From positions 2,480,001 to 2,544,000 of the forward strand of contig JAJFZO010000799.1 in NCBI GenBank assembly GCA_021397835.1: DNA of 64,000 nt, written 5' to 3'. The position numbers and the translations under genes were made by a program. The notes beneath the pieces are model-generated. The model saw nothing but the letters and a program-made list of their open reading frames with translations, searched no databases and had not been told where the DNA came from. The stretch comes from Moringa oleifera (taxonomy: Eukaryota > Streptophyta > Magnoliopsida > Brassicales > Moringaceae). Positions within the stretch are counted from its first letter, which is position 1; each line of letters begins with the position of its first letter. Positions 60,690-64,000 of this stretch are shown one piece after another.

Positions 60690-62592
60690 ATGTTTGGAGG
60701 GGGAAAGGGTGTTTCATCCGGTTTAGCATTATTCGAACGCCATTATCAATCTTTCAGGTATCCTGATCTTTGCCATTAAAGCGCACTAATGGTGTTTGTG
60801 CTTTCGTTTCTCGACTTTCAGGAAGATTAACTATTCTTTGTATGTTTTCCCTCAAACTAACCTGTAAAAGATAAGGGAGTTGAATGAAAAATATGTGGGT
60901 GGCTTGTAAAACTATCTGAAATTTTTACCTGTTAATGCAATGGCCGCTTTTGTGTTTGGAGAACAATGGCGTCTGGAGCCAATGTCGGCAGAAAAGAAAG
61001 CAAGATGAAGAAAAGAAATAGACTTGCTCTTGTCTGTCACTGATTAAATTGTGGAATTTGTTCCTTATTAACAGAAAATCAAGGATGGAACAAACATGGA
61101 GGTATATCTTCTTCCCCATAGATCTCTGGTTGAATCTTGTATGGTAATACTTTTGATATGGTAATAATGAGTTCTGGATTCATCAGATAATGGTGGCATG
61201 TCAACCAACGGATCTGCACATGAACATGATATCCCTGCTTGCGAAAACTTGACGCTATGCTTATTGTCAGAATACATGCTTCTTTGTGTTTTCTGGTTCC
61301 TTCAGGCTTAGATATGATCGTTCATGGTGTTCATGATTGTCTTGATAACTTCAAGACAAGAGTTTACTTATATGTCAAGAGATGCCCCAGATTCAGAAAA
61401 AGGGAATGCCAAAAGAAAAGATGAAAAATGGCGGGTTCCCACTGCCAAAGTTCCGGCAAATGGTTTATCAGAAAATGCAAGAAAGTTTCTGCAGTACCAG
61501 AAGGATTGCGTGAACCAAGTGCGTAAAGCAGCTATGGCCATAAATTAATGCTCAAGTTATGTCAGAAATGGAGATTCCAGAGAACTACATTGAATCTCTT
61601 CCTAAGGTATGTGAAAGTTCCTATGGAAATGTTGTTTATAATGTCAGTTTCATGATCAATGCCTTGAGCAGTTGCAATCTTTTGTTTTGACCGGTTGAAT
61701 TCTTTGATCCAAACCAGTTCCTCTGGATGATGGATTGAACATCCAAGTAGAAGATCCTTGATCTGAAAAACAGAATCAAGGCTTCTACAGTGATTTGGAA
61801 GAGGAAGATGAACCAAAAAGATGGGAAGTCTGCTTGGGGCTCTGCTGTGAGCTTGGAGAAGAGAGAACAATTTGAAGATATTAGAGCAGAAGCCATCTTA
61901 CTGATAATCAAACAGCGATTTCCAGGAATTTCTCAGCCTTCACTAGACATTAGCAAAATCCAATACAACCGGGTAAGTAAAACCTTTCTATTGCCATTTT
62001 TGATCCTTATATCAGGAAGAGAATGCCTGTTTCGTGGTGTTCTTTCACAGTAACAGATAGATTATCACCTCGAATGATACATATGATTATGAACTGAAAA
62101 GAGCTGAGGAAAAAGAAGATCATATGTAACACTTGTGTTTCTGAAACTCGCTGGAGGATGTTTTCTCCTCATGACAGAATGTGGGACAACCTTGTCTGGA
62201 GAGCTATTCAAGAATACTGGAAAGCTTGGCCTTCACGGTATTGTCGCGAATTGAAGATGTACTCTATGCTGATTTTGTTGTTCAAAAGCCTTCCCAAGCG
62301 GGATGCAAGAGAGACTCCATGAAACAACCCTCCCTAGTTTCAGTTTGAGTTTAATCTTAAGAGAAGACAAAAAGATGAAAATGCAGAGAAACCGACATCA
62401 AAGACACTATCAAATTTCATGGGTTGGGATTTGGACCAAGGCAACGCTGAGTTGAAAAAGGAATTATCAGACGATTTTTCCAAAGACAGTGATGGAAAAC
62501 ACATGAGCAAACTAGCACAAGTTGTGACCAACAAGAAAGTATCCTAACTTGAAAACTTGGGGGGTGTTCGGAGTCCAACAGCGCGCCATTGA
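60690..62592 (+). pseudogene. RopGEF (PRONE domain) pseudogene, longer copy B
   Basis: Same gene as 15035-15945 but continuing to the natural C-terminus. Recognisable pieces: GGKGVSS (about 60697), FGEQWRLEPMSAEKKAR then TGA for Trp (about 61006), TAA after VTD, PTDLHMN, DCLDNFK, KFLQYQKDCVNQV, SEMEIPENYIESLPK (to 61606), NRIKASTVIWKRKMNQKDG and SAVSLEKREQFE (61770-61875), LIIKQRFPGISQPSLDISKIQYN, RIEDVLYADFVVQKPSQ, NFMGWDLDQGNAELKKELSDD, and LENLGGVRSPTARH with a stop at 62590-62592. Lesions include the shared 5-bp (61228-61232) and 4-bp (about 61540) insertions, an acceptor changed from GGCAG to GGCCG at 60945, and many private stops. Live RopGEFs activate ROP GTPases in polar growth; this copy cannot. 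Confidence 0.9.
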
Positions 62593-62794
62593 TAACAATT
62601 GTAGGGAGAGAAGAGAAAAGGAGATAGACAAACAGAACGAGTGGAGAGCAAGGGATAGGAAGGGAAGTGCACAGGGTGAGAAGAAAACAGAGCAAGCATG
62701 GCTTGCCAATGCATATTTTTCAAACTCATATGGAAGTCTTTTATGCGGTGATTATTTGTTTACATTCTGGATCCTTTTGTACATAGGGAAGCAT
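62593..62794. other. 3' flank of the RopGEF pseudogene
   Basis: Probably former 3' untranslated sequence (purine-rich, GGGAGAGAAGAGAAAAGG). An 85-codon frame crosses it (62549-62806) but overlaps the RopGEF end in another frame and is considered chance. Confidence 0.5.
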
Positions 62795-63084
62795 TATTCA
62801 AACTAATGGGTTTGAATCATTTCAGATTTCTTCTGTAAAACAAATAGCATAGCAGATTGTAGTGCTGTAGCTACAGTAATGCATTTTTTATGTTCACGTT
62901 CTTCAAAATAATTGTGTCTGCCTAACTAATCATACTGGAGTGAAACAAAGTAATCTATGGATAATTAAGAAGATGAAATATAATAAAGATATACTTACAT
63001 GTATGTATTTATGTGTATATATGTATTTATTAAATGAGCTTCAGTGAAAACTTACAATTTTAGAATTGAAGAAGCTAAAAAGAA

Positions 63085-63253
63085 TACATACAACGAGGCC
63101 CGAGCTTCGGTGGCAGTTGTGGGCCTTTCTTGATTGGCAGGATGAAGCGGTGGCACTGAGGTAAGCAAATGTAGAACCACCACCCAATATCAAGAACTTG
63201 AGCAATAGTCCTCTCTTAGTCAATGGAGCTGCAAATGTCTCGAAGAACTTGCT
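63085..63253 (-). pseudogene. psaH: psaH (photosystem I subunit VI) last-exon pseudogene, copy C
   Basis: On the minus strand an acceptor (GGTAATGCAG) is followed by [18 protein letters not shown], then [19 protein letters not shown], the membrane-proximal C-terminal half of PsaH. Compared with the copy at 33432-33541, seven bases are missing after GCTTC (about 63150), which shifts the frame; the shifted DNA still encodes PIKKGP and LGPR in another frame. The final GKI codons are lost. The intron upstream (plus-strand side from 63254) contains the copia remnant. No other psaH exon is in the window. Confidence 0.85.
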
Positions 63254-63284
63254 CTGCATTACCACATGCACATTAATTGTGTTA

Positions 63285-64000
63285 CCCTCTAAACAATTTG
63301 GATCCAAAAAAACACTCAAAGTCATTCAACTCAACTAATTAAATTCAGTGGAGATACTAATTGGGTCAGTGAAACCAACAATCAAGCAAATGGTTTACAG
63401 CATTTGGCTGGCTAGACAAGAAGACCATGGAGACTTGGCTAATAACATGTTCAGCAGAAAGACAGACAAGCCTTGGTGAACCCGGCAGAGTATGCCAGAC
63501 CTACTCTTCTTTACATTTTCCATTAAAATGAAGAAAGTTTGATTTCTGGTGGCCTTGGCTCACAGGAACACACTAACTAAAGATTGAACATAGAGCCAAG
63601 CAAAGTGATGAAGAAAAAAGTTGGTAAAACTGATAGTTCGAAGGATCTAAGATGAACATGAAGGCAGGTGATTAACACATTACATGAGAAAATATCAGAA
63701 TGCTATACGAGGTTGCAAAATTATAACTACCATCTATTGCAGTTCAAGTGCATAACATGACAAATCACTAAACTTCTACGTCTTTGTTATAGATCTTAGC
63801 TAATCTTAGCTATCAGCCCTGTTATAACCCCTAGAATTTCAACATCTTTGTTGAAATCCCATTTGAGCAGCAGATTCCCTTTTCAGTTCCACATACGACC
63901 TTGAATACAATCACAAATCCCAACTGGTATATGGATTCTGGTGCAACTCACCATTTCATCCCAAACTACAATGCCATGGACACAGCCAAACCTTATCAAA
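63285..64000 (+). pseudogene. Ty1/copia remnant, module copy C
   Basis: Collinear with 2853-3590, including the protease region (GGTGCAACTCACCATTTC near 63940). Heavily mutated, no open frame. It runs off the right edge of the window. The junction at 63285 shows the sequence without the gypsy LTR found at the same point in copy A. Confidence 0.78.

Larger units (their letters stand above)
62795..64000. repeat. Start of module copy C, cut by window edge
   Basis: 62795-63180 matches 33087-33550 and 63285-64000 matches 2853-3590. The copy continues beyond the window. Confidence 0.85.

Overview
This is a nuclear window from a flowering plant, most likely a eudicot. The evidence is a very AT-rich background, intron-containing genes with GT-AG junctions, plant-type Ty3/gypsy, Ty1/copia, CACTA and Mutator-like elements, and plant-only gene families (PRONE-type RopGEF, PsaH). 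I cannot name the genus. Only one host gene looks intact: a protein phosphatase 2C gene at 29764-32729. Almost everything else is transposon sequence, pseudogene, or a locally duplicated module that contains both.

Layout. 1-2852 is the 3' end and LTR of an Athila-like gypsy element cut by the window edge. 2853-4140 is a Ty1/copia remnant. 4141-17670 is module copy A: AT-rich duplicated DNA, a reverse-strand gypsy fragment, a RopGEF (PRONE) pseudogene, and a second partial copy of the AT-rich part. 18104-28120 is a complete 10.0-kb CACTA transposon with matching ends, a 3-bp target duplication (ACC), two transposase-type genes, subterminal palindromes and two tandem arrays. 28121-29763 is intergenic. 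29764-32729 is the PP2C gene. 33087-33842 is the start of module copy B, with a psaH exon fragment. 33843-49530 is a 15.7-kb Mutator-like element (MULE) with 110-bp terminal inverted repeats and a perfect 9-bp target duplication. Its transposase gene is split by a 9.5-kb gypsy element (35566-45114) of the same family as the one at the left edge. 49531-62592 continues module B and ends in a longer RopGEF pseudogene. 62795-64000 starts module copy C, with psaH and copia fragments again.

The modules let the insertions be ordered. Copy A keeps the unoccupied site of the MULE (4531-4539), and copy C keeps the unoccupied site of the left-edge gypsy element (near 63285). The MULE therefore entered copy B after duplication, and the gypsy element entered the MULE later still. 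The RopGEF copies share two frameshifting insertions, so that gene was already dead before it was duplicated.

Decay of the elements is dominated by TGG (Trp) to TAG/TGA stops, as expected from C-to-T change at methylated cytosines. Exon limits come from reading the sequence by eye; family names rest on recognised motifs, not on database searches.
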